From Pseudomonas putida (GTDB lineage: Bacteria; Pseudomonadota; Gammaproteobacteria; Pseudomonadales; Pseudomonadaceae): DNA of 64,000 nt. The notes beneath the pieces were generated by a model. The model worked only from the letters and a program-made list of their open reading frames with translations. It searched no databases and had not been told where the DNA came from. The position numbers were made by a program, and so were the translations under genes. Positions within the stretch are counted from its first letter, which is position 1. Each line of letters starts with the position of its first letter. The stretch covers positions 1,612,001 to 1,676,000 of the forward strand of contig NZ_CP026115.2 in assembly GCF_009883635.2 (NCBI RefSeq), in the 5' to 3' direction. This document shows, piece after piece, positions 20,301 to 28,474 of this stretch.

Positions 20301-23300
20301 ACGCCGCAGGCGACCTGCTCGGCAGCGTGGTAGTACCCGTCGGTGGCAGCTTCAGTGTGGCGCTGACCCCGGCGCAGCTCGATGGCCAGACGCTGCAGGT
20401 AACATTGCTCGACCCAGCAGGCAACGCGTCCACCAGCGCACCGGTCAACGCGCCGGACATCACCCCGCCGGAGCTGCCCGTCGGACTGTTGGTCAGCCCG
20501 GACGGCAGCACCGTCACCGGCAGTGCGCCAGGTGCCAGTTCGGTGACCGTGACCGACCCGAACGGCAACGTGGTCACTGTCGCGGTCAACGGCGATGGCA
20601 GCTTCAGCGTGCCACTGGATACGCCGCTCACCAACGGTGAGACCCTGAGCGTGGTGGTCAGCGATGCAGCCGGCAACGCAACCGCGCCATCCACCGTCAC
20701 TGCGCCCGATACCACCCCGCCCGCCCCGGCCGCCGACGTCACGGTCAGCCCCGACGGCGGCACCATCAGCGGCAGCGCCGAGCCTGGCACAACGGTCATC
20801 GTGCGCGATGGCAACACCGTGCTGGGCACCGGCACCGCCGGCCCGGATGGCACGTTCGTGATACCGGTCAACCCACACCTGGTCACCGGCGACACGGTGC
20901 AAGTGGTGGTGCGCGATGGCGGTAACAACGAAACATCGATCAACGTGAGCGGCCCTGACGGAACCGAAGCGGCCACGCCATCCGCCTTGTCGCTGAGCGC
21001 CGACGGTTTCCTGCTGACCGGCGAAGGCACGGTCGGCTCACTGATCACCGTTACCTCTGGCGGCACCACCCTGGGCACTGGCACGGTCGGCACCGATGGC
21101 GTCTTCCATATCTTCTTCGCCAATGCCCTGCTCAATGCCCAGACCCTGCAGGTCAGCGCCCGCCTGTCGGTCGGTGGCAAACCGTCGGTGCCGGCGATCA
21201 TTGTCGCCGCCGACACCATTGCGCCGGATGCGCCGAACCTGCTGGCCCTCGACCGCACCGGCAGCACCCTGACCGGCCACGGTGAAGTGGGCGCCACGGT
21301 ACGCGTGGTCGATGCCCAAGGCACCGTGCTGGGCACGGCGACCGTCGCCAGCAACGGGTTGTTCAGCGTCACCCTGGTGCCGCCCCAGGCCAATGGCCAG
21401 AACCTCACCATCACCCAGGCCGACGCCGCCGGCAACACTTCATTGGCGGTCACGCTGCAAGCGGCCGACCTGCAGGCGCCGAACGCCGCCACTGGCCTGA
21501 GCCTGAACAGCGCCGCCACCGTAGTCAGCGGCCAGGGCGAAGCCGGTGCGACCGTGACAGTGCGTGACGCCAGCGGGGCCATTCTGGCCACCGGCACGGT
21601 AAACCTGAGCGGGCAGTTCCAGATCACCCTGCCCAGCGCGCAGACCACCGGCAGCCCGCTGCAGGTGACCCTGACCGATGCCGCGGGCAACGTGTCCGGA
21701 CCCGCCAGCCTGGCGACGCCAGACCGCACGCCACCCGCCGCAGTTGCCAACCCGGTACTCAGTGCCGATGGCAAGCAGTTGTCCGGCAGCGGCGAAGTGG
21801 GTGCCACCGTGCAGGTGCGCAATGCCGCCGGCACCGTGCTGGGGAGTGCCATCGTAGGCACCGACGGGCGCTTCACGGTGACATTCGACACGCCGCAGAT
21901 CAGCGGCCAGGCGATTGGCGTGAGCCAGGTGGACGCTGCGGGCAACGTGTCGCCCGCCATCAGCCTGGTGACTCCAGACCTGACCGCGCCAACCGCGTTG
22001 ACCAACGTGGTGCTCAACAACAACGGGCTCACCCTCACAGGCCTCGGCGAAGCCGGTGCCAGCGTGACCGTGCGCGGCGCGGATGGCACCATCATCGGCA
22101 CCGGCCTGGTAGCGGCCAATGGCAGCTTCACCCTCACCCTCACCAGTGCCCAGCTCAATGCCCAGCACTTGAGCGTGACCCAGACCGACGCCAGCAACAA
22201 CACCTCCACCGCCGTCAGCGTCATCGCCCCTGACCACACGCCACCCGCGGCACCGAGCGCCCTGGCCCTGTCCAGTGGCGGCCTGCAGCTGAGCGGTAAC
22301 GCCGAAGCGGGCAGCACCGTGACCGTGCGCGATGCTGCGGGCAATGTGCTGGGCACCGCCGTGGCCACCAGCAATGGCACCTTCCAGCTCACCTTGAACA
22401 GCGCGCAGAACAACGGCCAGATCCTGCAGGTGAGCGCCACCGATGCTGCGGGCAATGTCTCGACTGCCGCGTCCTACACGGCCGCCGACACGACGCCCCC
22501 TGCCGCAGTCGCCAGCCTCGCCGTCGCTGCCAATGGTGCGACGCTGGCGGGCACCGGCGAGGTCGGCGCCACGGTGACCGTGCGTGCACCGGACGGCACG
22601 ATCCTGGGCACCGCGGTCGTCGGTGCCGATGGCCACTTCAGCGTGACCTTGATCCCTGCCGCCAGCACCGGCGAAATCCTCAGCGTGACCCAGGCTGATG
22701 CCGCACTTAACACTTCCCCGGCATTGACGGTCACCGCACCCGGGATCACCGCGCCGGACATCCCCGGCAACCTGGTGTTGTCGGCCAATGGCCTGGCCAT
22801 CACCGGTACGGCCACGCCGGGTACCACGGTCAACGTCTACGGCCCCTCAGGCGCGTTGCTCGGCAGCGCACCGGTGGGCAACGATGGCACCTTCACCGTC
22901 GCCCTCGGCAGTGCCCAGGCCAATGGCGAAGTGCTGCATGTGAGTGCAGTGGGCACCGACGGTGGCGTATCGCTGCCGGCCACCCTGCAGGCGCCGGACA
23001 CCACCGCGCCGCAACCGCTGAGCAGCCTGGTGCTGTCAGCCGATGGCCTGATACTGACCGGCCACGGGGAAGCCGGGGCCACCGTTACGGTCACCGGCCT
23101 CGGCGGGCTGGCGCTGGGCACCGCAGTGGTCGATGCCAACGGCAACTTCACCCTCAACCTCAGTGCCGCACAGATCAACGGGCAGCTGCTCAGCGCCGCG
23201 CAAACCGACGCCGCCGGCAACGAGTCCAACAGCATCAGCCTCACCGCGCCAGACCGGGTAGCGCCGGATGCAGCGGCCAACCTGGCATTCGCCGGGGGCG

Positions 23301-26300
23301 GCACACTGCTCAACGGTACTGGCGAAGCCAATGCCCAGGTCAAGGTCGTCGCGCTCGATGGCAGCGTGCTGGGCACTGGCGTGGTCCTGGCCAACGGCAC
23401 CTTCCAGGTCGCCCTGCTCACACCGCAGGCCAACGGCCAGCAAGTGCAGGTGGTGCTGACCGATGCCGCCGGCAACCAGTCCACCGCCGCCGCCATCACG
23501 GCGCCGGATACGACACCACCGAATGCGCCCAGCGAACTGGCCATTTCCAGTGATGGAGTGACCATCACCGGCCGGGGCGAAGCGGGAGCTTCGGTCACGG
23601 TCCTCAACCCGCTCGGCCAAACGATCGGCACGGCGCTGGTCGACGCCAGCGGCCACTTCACCATTACCCTCAACCCGGCATTGGGCAATGCCGAACTGCT
23701 CAGCTTTACCCAGACCGATGGCGCCGGCAACGTGTCGGCCGTCGCGACCCTGCTGACACCGGACTTCACCCCACCAGACCTGCTCACCAACGTCGTCATC
23801 AACGCCGACGGAAGCGTGGTCAGCGGCTCGGGTGAACCGGGTGCGACCGTCACAGTGACCAACGCCGCGGGCGTACTGCTGGGCACCACCCTGGTACTCG
23901 CCGACGGCAGTTTCCGCGTCACGCTGACCCCCGCGCAGATCAACCAGCAGGTGCTTTCGGTACAACAGGCCGACCCACCCGGCAACATCAGCGAACCGGT
24001 CTCGGTCAACGCACCGGACCTGACTCCGCCGGCTGCCGCCACCGCGCTGCACCTCAATGCTGCTGGCGACCAGCTCAGTGGCACCGGCGAAGCCGGCACC
24101 ACGGTGCGGGTCTACGTCGGCACCGTGGAGATCGGCACCGCCACGGTGGCCGCCAACGGCACCTTCGTGGTCAACCTGAGCGGGGCTCAACTCAACGGCC
24201 AGGTGCTGCAGGTCACCCTGCAGGATGCCAGCAACAACATCTCGCCGATCACCACCCTCACCGCCGCCGACATAACCCCGCCGGCCACGGTGGTCGCCAC
24301 CCTCAACGCCAGTGGCACGCAGATCAGCGGTATCCCACTTAGCGCCGAGGCTGGCGCGCACATCACGGTGATGAACAACCTGGGTAATCTTATCGGCCAA
24401 GGCACCGTTGCTGCCGATGGCAGCTTCGTGATCACCCTCACCACTGCGCAAATCAATGGCCAAGTGCTGACCATTATCGCCCAGGACGCCACCGGCAACC
24501 CGTCCGCACCGTTGTTGCTGACCGCACCGGACCTGACCCCACCCGTGCAGCCCGGCAACCTGGTCCTCACCGGCGGCACATTGCTCACCGGCACGGGCGA
24601 GGTGGGCAGCACCATCACCGTGCGCGCCCCGGACAACACCGTGCTGGGCACTGTCACGGTGCCGGCTGGCGGCGTCTTCTCCGTCACCTTCGCAAGTTCG
24701 CAGAGCACTGGCCAGGTGCTGACCGTGGTGTCGACCGATGCCGCTGGCAATGCCTCGCTGCCGGCCACCTATCAGACCATCGACAGCGTGCCACCCGCGG
24801 CGGTCACCAACCTCGCCATCAGCAACACCTACGACATCCTCACCGGGCGTGGCGAAGCCGGTGCGACCGTGACGGTCAGCTTCGGTGGCGTAGTCATCGG
24901 CACTGGCGTGGTCGGCAGTGGCGGCACCTTCTCGATCAATCTGTCGCCAACACCCGGTTCAGCAGCCTCCCTGGCTGTTACCCAAACCGATGCCGCCAGC
25001 AATACCTCGGCGGTGGCAACCTATCTCACGCCGCTCATTCCGCCTCCCGAGCCACCGGTCAACGTGGCGCTGGCCGCCAACGGCCTGACCCTGACCGGCA
25101 CCGCCGCCACCGGCACGTCGATTCGCGTCTACGACGCCGCCGGCAACCTGATCGGCAGCGGCTCGGCCAACATTGGCAATGGTGGCTTCAGCATCACCTT
25201 GAGCGCCGCCCAACTCAACGGCCAACACTTGTCCGTGACCTCGGTGTCGCTGTTGGGCGGCGAGTCGCAACCGGTGTTCCTGACAGCAGCCGACATCACC
25301 CCACCGGCCAACCCGGTGGTCACCGCGCTGTCGGTCAACGGCCTGGTGCTCGCCGGTACCGGTGAAGCCGGCGCCACAGTGACCGTGCGCGATGCCAGCG
25401 GCAACCTGCTCGGCACCGGCCTGGTCAATGGTGGTGGGGTATTCAGCATCAACCTGGCCAGCGCCCAGCTCAACGGCCAAGTGCTGAGCCTGACCCAGGC
25501 CGACGCCGCGCTGAACGTTTCCGGCATCACCAGCTACACCGTGCCGGACACCCAGGCGCCGCTGGCACCGACCAACCTGGCGATCAATGGCACCGGGACC
25601 GTGCTCACTGGCGTCGGCGAAGCGGGCGCCACCGTTACAGTGACAGGCCCGGGAGGAACAGCACTTGGCACAGCCGTGGTGCAGGCCAACGGCACCTTCA
25701 GCGTCACCCTGACCACCGCACAGAACGACGGCCAGGCACTGGTGGTGCGCCAGGCCGATGCCGCCGGCAACCTGTCCGGCAGCACCGGCATCACCGCGCC
25801 AGATACCACTCCGCCAGCCGCGCCGGTGGCCAGCATCAACGCCAACGGCAACTCGGTCAGCGGCTCCGGCGAGATCGGCAGCACGGTGACCGTGCGCAAC
25901 AGTGCCGGGACTGTGCTCGGCACCGCCACAGTAGGCAGCAATGGCCAGTACGTGGTCAGCTTGAGCACGGCGCAGATCAACTTCCAGGCATTGCGCGTCA
26001 CCCTCACCGATGCCGCCGGCAACACCTCCACCGCCACTACGCTGAACGCGCCGGACCTCACTCCTCCGGCCAATGCCGCCAACCTGGTGATCAGCGCCGA
26101 CGGCACCACCCTCACCGGCACCGGCGAGGTCGGCGCCACCGTCACCGTGCGCAGCGCCAGCGGCACCGTGCTGCAGACTGCGACCGTGCAACCCAACGGT
26201 ACCTTCACCGTGACCCTCAGCCCGGCCCAGGACAACGGCCAGGTGCTGTCGGTGACGCTGACCGACCCACGCAGCAATGTGTCGGGCAACGTCAATATCA

Positions 26301-28411
26301 CCGCACCGGACGTCGACGCCAACGCCCCGGTCATCGCCAGCAACAACCTGGCCACCGCCACCGTCAACCTGGCGCCGGTCACCGCCACTACCACCTACAC
26401 CGACAGCTTCACCACCCTGTTGTCGGGCTTCAGCAAGACCTACACCTGGACGGTGGCACCTGGCACCACGGTCGACCCGACCCTGACGCTGACCACCAAC
26501 AGCGTGCTGGCACTGCTCAACAACTCCACCTTCACCCTGCAGGTGAAAGATGCCAGTGGTGCCTGGGTGACCATCGCCACCGGCAACACTCAGGGGCTGC
26601 TGGACCTGATCGTGCTGCCGCTGGGGCTGCAGGTCGACATCGGCAAGCTGCAGGCCGGCGATTACCGCCTGACCGTGGCCAGCGGAGGTATCGGCCTGAT
26701 AACCCAGGTCACCACCAGCCTGGACATCGAAGCCACCAGCCTGACCCAGTTCACCGGTACCGGCACTGCCACCTCGGGCAACGTCATCACCGACCCGGGC
26801 ACCAATGGTGCGGTCGACTCCCTCGGCCCGGACAGCGGCGCCGTGCTGAAGATACTGGTCAACGGCACCTACGTAACCGCCGCCAGTGGCGCGGGTACCA
26901 CGGTGCAGGGCCAGTACGGCACCCTGTTGATCCATGCCGACGGCAGCTACACCTACACCCCGAGCGGCAGCCCGTCGAGTGTCGGCAAGGTGGATGTGTT
27001 CAGCTATGAGCTGGTGCACCCGAACGGCCTGACCGCCACGGCCAACCTCTACGTGCGCATCGACAGCCCACAGGCCACGGAGATCTGGAACGACAGCAAT
27101 CTCAGCGCGCCGGCCACGGTGGTGAATGCCGTCAACGACATCGACAGCAGCCACATCACCCTGGCCAACCGGGTCGACAGCAGCAGCGCCACCCTGGGCT
27201 CGCTGACCCTGCCACTGATCGGCTCGCGCTCGGCCACCTACACCACCACGGTCGCCACCGACACTACGGCCAACCTGCAAGTGGTGGTCAATTCGGCCAA
27301 CCTGCTGAGCCTGCTCAATGGCACCACCATCCAGCTGCTCAAGCTCAACACCAGCACCGGCCAGTACGTGGTGGTGCAGACGGTCACGGGCAGCTCGCTG
27401 GTCAGCCTGCTCGGTGGCGGCTCCGGCTACACCTTCCAGAACCAGGGCGCGGGCACCTACCACATCGTGGTCAGCGCCGGCGGCATCGGCCTGGCAAGTT
27501 CCATCACCACCAGCCTCAACACCACCACCACACACCTCACCGAGTACGTGGTCAGCAGCGCCACGGTGGCCAGCGGCAACCTGATCACCGACCCGTCGGG
27601 TACCGACACCTTGGGTTCGGCATTGACGGTGCTGAGCGTGCTGACGGCCGCGGGCACCTACACCATCCCCGGCCACAACGGGGTCAGCGTGGCCGGCACC
27701 TACGGCACGCTGCTGGTGCAAGCGGACGGCAGCTACACCTACACCCTCAACAGCGGGCTGACCTCGGCGGTGATCGGCCAGCACGACACCTTCACCTATG
27801 AGCTGACCCACCCTAACGGCACCACCGACACCGCCACGCTCACCGTCAACCTGGACAACGCCGCCGGCCTCACCACCTTCTCCGCGCTGGTGGCCGACAC
27901 CAGCGACGATAGCGTGGCCGTGGCCAGCGTCGCAGCCTCAGCCTCCAGCGAGGTGATCGCCGGCACCGACGGCAACGACCACCTGGTCGGCAGCCAGGGC
28001 GGGCACATCACCCTGGAGGGCGGCGCTGGCAACGACACCCTCGAGTTGGTCGACCAGAACTTCGCCAGCGTCGATGGCGGCACCGGCACCGACACCCTGC
28101 TGTGGGGTGGCGGCGATGCCAGCATCGACTTGGGCACCTTGGCCGACCGTATCCACAACATCGAGGTGATCGACCTCAACGACACCAGCGCCGTAGCGCT
28201 GACGCTCAACCTGGCGGACGTGGTGAAAATCACCGAAACCGGCAACGACACACTGATCATCAAGGGGGATGACAAAGACTCGGTGCACATGACGGACAAC
28301 TGGGCCCTGGTCAGTAACCAGACTGTCGATGGCATCGACTATAACCAATACACGGCCCAGGAAGATCCGAGCCATCACCTCTGGGTGCAGAACAGCATCC
28401 ATGTTGTCTGA
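14333..28411 (+). CDS. lapF: giant type I-secreted adhesin LapF
   Basis: The product has 4692 residues. Residues 1-130 form the BapA/Bap/LapF-type prefix domain (GDLIVTLKSG-like core, DMVFVGEDGTLW, then a hydrophobic FAIAGLSLLGVGGAAAAA and a glycine run). Residues 160 to 3990 hold about 45 Ig-like repeats of 85 residues with consensus SADG-LSGRGEAGATVTV-DGTFTVTL-DAAGN. A duplicated module of about 275 residues (4001-4510) with ADGSYTYT follows. RTX-like calcium motifs (AGTDGNDHLVG, GGAGNDTLELV) and a C-terminal secretion signal (to HLWVQNSIHVV) end it. LapF joins cells during biofilm maturation. The family member of KT2440 is, from memory, 6310 residues. The next three genes probably export it. 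GGGAG precedes the ATG. Confidence 0.93.
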   Translation: MDNIVVADKQSAVATQNAWGNITLNSPGVVQMPVAPDQVATVTRRGQDLIVTLKSGEKVTVGNFFAVDQAGVGSDMVFVGEDGTLWHANYDTTAFTGFTFDEVASLDELVAGIGVAGAGTSTFAIAGLSLLGVGGAAAAANNSSGGGGGGSAPGDTTPPTTPIDLLVSPDGLRLSGRGEAGATVKVFDAAGNLIGSGTVNADGSFNVALNTPQANGENLGVTLTDPAGNASQPGAVTAPDTTAPTAPTELAINAQGNTLTGSAEPGSTVQVVGANGAVLGSAVAGADGQFSVTLQPPQTDGQPLQVTVTDPAGNVSSATTISAPDDGVGNPPDTAPPGSPTDLVIGQAGQQLSGRGEAGASVQVRDAQGNLIASGTVAGDGNFLITLDPPVNDGSSVQVTLTDAAGNVSQPGSVTSPDLQPPAQPTDLALVDGVTFSGKGEANCIVQVRDGGGNLIGTGTVGADGNFSITLSPAQANGEALDVRLLDAAGNTSAPLQFDAPDITAPNPVSGIAVGPGGLQLAGSGEAGATVAVRDASGNLIGTATVSANGTFIIDLAPAAQPGEQLSIVQTDAAGNASTAVDYAVPSTTVPTSPTDLTVAADGSSLSGIAPAGTRVDVRDANGTVVGSVLVGGDGTFTVALSPAQANGELLNVTAVDADGTSSLPAQVSAPDITAPSAPADLAVSADGSTITGRAEVGSTVRVLAADGTTVLGTAVVDATGVFSITLTPAQVDGEALQVTATDAAGNTSTAGNVTAPDIDGGDTTPPDAPTNLVIGLAGQQLSGRGEVGASVQVRDAQGNLIASGTVAGDGNFLITLNPPVNDGSSVQVTLTDAAGNVSQPGSVTSLDLQPPAQPTDLALVDGVTLSGKGEPNSIVQVHDGNGNLIGSGTVGADGNFSITLSPAQANGETLDVRLTDAAGNTSAPLDYTAPDNTPPAEVSNIVVGSGGLALSGRGEAGATVEVRDSNNTLLGTGTVAANGSFLIDLDPAVQPGERLSLVQTDAAGNASPALQYDVPLAQVPDSPNALVIAADGSSISGNAPAGTRVDVRDANGTVVGSVVVGADGTFTVVLNPAQANGELLDVTAVDTAGTTSLPTQVSAPDITAPTAPGNLAVSADGSTVTGRAEPGSTVRVLAADGTTVLGTAVAGASGAFSVTVSPAQVDGEQLQVTATDAAGNTSTAGNVTAPDVDGGGDTTAPQPATDLIISADGRTVSGRGEINATVNVLNDQGQVIGTGTVQADGTFTLQLTAPVVDGSSLQVTLTDAAGNVSTPSPLTSPDHLAPAQPIGLSLTDGITLAGTAEPGARIDVRDADGNLIGSGIVAGDGSFSLVLAPAQANGEQLSITATDAAGNASAPLSYTAPDTTPPAIISDVVVGDGSLTVSGRGEPGATVEIRDGNGTVLGTGVVAANGTFLVNLDNPVTAGESLVLVQTDAAGNPSVALTVIVPATEVPESPSGLVVAGDGTSISGSAPAGSLVEVRDANGSVVGSVQAGNDGTFTISLNPAQANGELLDVVAIDADGNSSLPTQISAPDITPPNQASDLLVSADGATLTGRGEPGSTVQVTNAQGTLLGSAVVGANGQFSVTLAPAQTDGQALDVVLRDAAGNSSTANITAPDTDGPLQPSGLAVDITGLHLTGLGQVGSTVTVRAANGSVLGTALVGADGRFDVTLTAAQRNGESLTVEATDSLGNSAGPVTFSAPDHTPPQVVGNPTIDGTGTTVSGTGEPGATVTVRGPDGSVLGSVLVAGDGSFAVTLVPPQTNGQALTVEQTDLAGNVSAAVGLPAPDTQAPNAPIGLLLSADGAMVTGSGEPGAQVKVTGVGGVVLGTAVVQADGSFSVSLIPAQLNGQTLSVTQTDGGGNASGAGTVVASDLQAPSPAVVLGLVSGGTVLNGVGEIGTTVEVRNSAGQLLGDGIVGADGSFSITLSAPQTNGQVLSVVLIDGAGNNSPSTSFTAPDTTGPATPAGLQVSADGSSVHGTGEVGATVEVRNAAGDLLGSVVVPVGGSFSVALTPAQLDGQTLQVTLLDPAGNASTSAPVNAPDITPPELPVGLLVSPDGSTVTGSAPGASSVTVTDPNGNVVTVAVNGDGSFSVPLDTPLTNGETLSVVVSDAAGNATAPSTVTAPDTTPPAPAADVTVSPDGGTISGSAEPGTTVIVRDGNTVLGTGTAGPDGTFVIPVNPHLVTGDTVQVVVRDGGNNETSINVSGPDGTEAATPSALSLSADGFLLTGEGTVGSLITVTSGGTTLGTGTVGTDGVFHIFFANALLNAQTLQVSARLSVGGKPSVPAIIVAADTIAPDAPNLLALDRTGSTLTGHGEVGATVRVVDAQGTVLGTATVASNGLFSVTLVPPQANGQNLTITQADAAGNTSLAVTLQAADLQAPNAATGLSLNSAATVVSGQGEAGATVTVRDASGAILATGTVNLSGQFQITLPSAQTTGSPLQVTLTDAAGNVSGPASLATPDRTPPAAVANPVLSADGKQLSGSGEVGATVQVRNAAGTVLGSAIVGTDGRFTVTFDTPQISGQAIGVSQVDAAGNVSPAISLVTPDLTAPTALTNVVLNNNGLTLTGLGEAGASVTVRGADGTIIGTGLVAANGSFTLTLTSAQLNAQHLSVTQTDASNNTSTAVSVIAPDHTPPAAPSALALSSGGLQLSGNAEAGSTVTVRDAAGNVLGTAVATSNGTFQLTLNSAQNNGQILQVSATDAAGNVSTAASYTAADTTPPAAVASLAVAANGATLAGTGEVGATVTVRAPDGTILGTAVVGADGHFSVTLIPAASTGEILSVTQADAALNTSPALTVTAPGITAPDIPGNLVLSANGLAITGTATPGTTVNVYGPSGALLGSAPVGNDGTFTVALGSAQANGEVLHVSAVGTDGGVSLPATLQAPDTTAPQPLSSLVLSADGLILTGHGEAGATVTVTGLGGLALGTAVVDANGNFTLNLSAAQINGQLLSAAQTDAAGNESNSISLTAPDRVAPDAAANLAFAGGGTLLNGTGEANAQVKVVALDGSVLGTGVVLANGTFQVALLTPQANGQQVQVVLTDAAGNQSTAAAITAPDTTPPNAPSELAISSDGVTITGRGEAGASVTVLNPLGQTIGTALVDASGHFTITLNPALGNAELLSFTQTDGAGNVSAVATLLTPDFTPPDLLTNVVINADGSVVSGSGEPGATVTVTNAAGVLLGTTLVLADGSFRVTLTPAQINQQVLSVQQADPPGNISEPVSVNAPDLTPPAAATALHLNAAGDQLSGTGEAGTTVRVYVGTVEIGTATVAANGTFVVNLSGAQLNGQVLQVTLQDASNNISPITTLTAADITPPATVVATLNASGTQISGIPLSAEAGAHITVMNNLGNLIGQGTVAADGSFVITLTTAQINGQVLTIIAQDATGNPSAPLLLTAPDLTPPVQPGNLVLTGGTLLTGTGEVGSTITVRAPDNTVLGTVTVPAGGVFSVTFASSQSTGQVLTVVSTDAAGNASLPATYQTIDSVPPAAVTNLAISNTYDILTGRGEAGATVTVSFGGVVIGTGVVGSGGTFSINLSPTPGSAASLAVTQTDAASNTSAVATYLTPLIPPPEPPVNVALAANGLTLTGTAATGTSIRVYDAAGNLIGSGSANIGNGGFSITLSAAQLNGQHLSVTSVSLLGGESQPVFLTAADITPPANPVVTALSVNGLVLAGTGEAGATVTVRDASGNLLGTGLVNGGGVFSINLASAQLNGQVLSLTQADAALNVSGITSYTVPDTQAPLAPTNLAINGTGTVLTGVGEAGATVTVTGPGGTALGTAVVQANGTFSVTLTTAQNDGQALVVRQADAAGNLSGSTGITAPDTTPPAAPVASINANGNSVSGSGEIGSTVTVRNSAGTVLGTATVGSNGQYVVSLSTAQINFQALRVTLTDAAGNTSTATTLNAPDLTPPANAANLVISADGTTLTGTGEVGATVTVRSASGTVLQTATVQPNGTFTVTLSPAQDNGQVLSVTLTDPRSNVSGNVNITAPDVDANAPVIASNNLATATVNLAPVTATTTYTDSFTTLLSGFSKTYTWTVAPGTTVDPTLTLTTNSVLALLNNSTFTLQVKDASGAWVTIATGNTQGLLDLIVLPLGLQVDIGKLQAGDYRLTVASGGIGLITQVTTSLDIEATSLTQFTGTGTATSGNVITDPGTNGAVDSLGPDSGAVLKILVNGTYVTAASGAGTTVQGQYGTLLIHADGSYTYTPSGSPSSVGKVDVFSYELVHPNGLTATANLYVRIDSPQATEIWNDSNLSAPATVVNAVNDIDSSHITLANRVDSSSATLGSLTLPLIGSRSATYTTTVATDTTANLQVVVNSANLLSLLNGTTIQLLKLNTSTGQYVVVQTVTGSSLVSLLGGGSGYTFQNQGAGTYHIVVSAGGIGLASSITTSLNTTTTHLTEYVVSSATVASGNLITDPSGTDTLGSALTVLSVLTAAGTYTIPGHNGVSVAGTYGTLLVQADGSYTYTLNSGLTSAVIGQHDTFTYELTHPNGTTDTATLTVNLDNAAGLTTFSALVADTSDDSVAVASVAASASSEVIAGTDGNDHLVGSQGGHITLEGGAGNDTLELVDQNFASVDGGTGTDTLLWGGGDASIDLGTLADRIHNIEVIDLNDTSAVALTLNLADVVKITETGNDTLIIKGDDKDSVHMTDNWALVSNQTVDGIDYNQYTAQEDPSHHLWVQNSIHVV
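14812..26310 (+). repeat. tandem array of about 45 Ig-like coding repeats (255 bases each)
   Basis: The array inside lapF has a unit of 85 codons. Unit borders are marked by TAPD-TTPP or similar. By eye I count about 45 units, in line with 11.5 kb divided by 255. Most units are diverged from each other, but a few are close copies (for example 15360-15640 and 16635-16915). Confidence 0.9.
15312..19185 (+). repeat. higher-order repeat: three copies of a five-unit block
   Basis: Units 3-7, 8-12 and 13-17 of lapF line up as three copies of a block of five different units, about 1280 bases each (roughly 15312-16610, 16611-17897 and 17898-19185). Each block starts after a short DGG-type spacer. 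Within a block the five units differ from each other but match their counterparts in the other blocks, for example QPPAQPTDLALVDGV in two blocks and LAPAQPIGLSLTDGI in the third. This shows a past duplication of five units at once. Confidence 0.8.
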
Positions 28412-28423
28412 GGCCGCTGTAAC

Positions 28424-28446
28424 CCGCCGGGCACGCTGCCCGGCGG
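28424..28446 (+). terminator. stem-loop between lapF and the exporter genes
   Basis: CCGCCGGGCA and TGCCCGGCGG form a perfect ten-base stem around CGC, 13 bases after the lapF stop and before the ribosome site of the next gene. No T run follows. It may reduce or uncouple expression of the exporter genes, or protect the lapF message. Confidence 0.55.
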
Positions 28447-28474
28447 CAAGGACGAACAGCAGTAAGGGAATTTC

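Noticed and set aside
19825..22455. Long minus-strand open frame of 876 codons inside lapF, with several more like it (for example 24959-27811, 950 codons)
   Set aside because: They are mirror images of the repeat codons. High GC and biased codon use leave the antisense frames open; composition is abnormal and no family is seen.
14812..26310. Possible CRISPR array because of the regular repeats
   Set aside because: The unit is 255 bases, it is coding throughout, and there are no short identical repeats with unique spacers.
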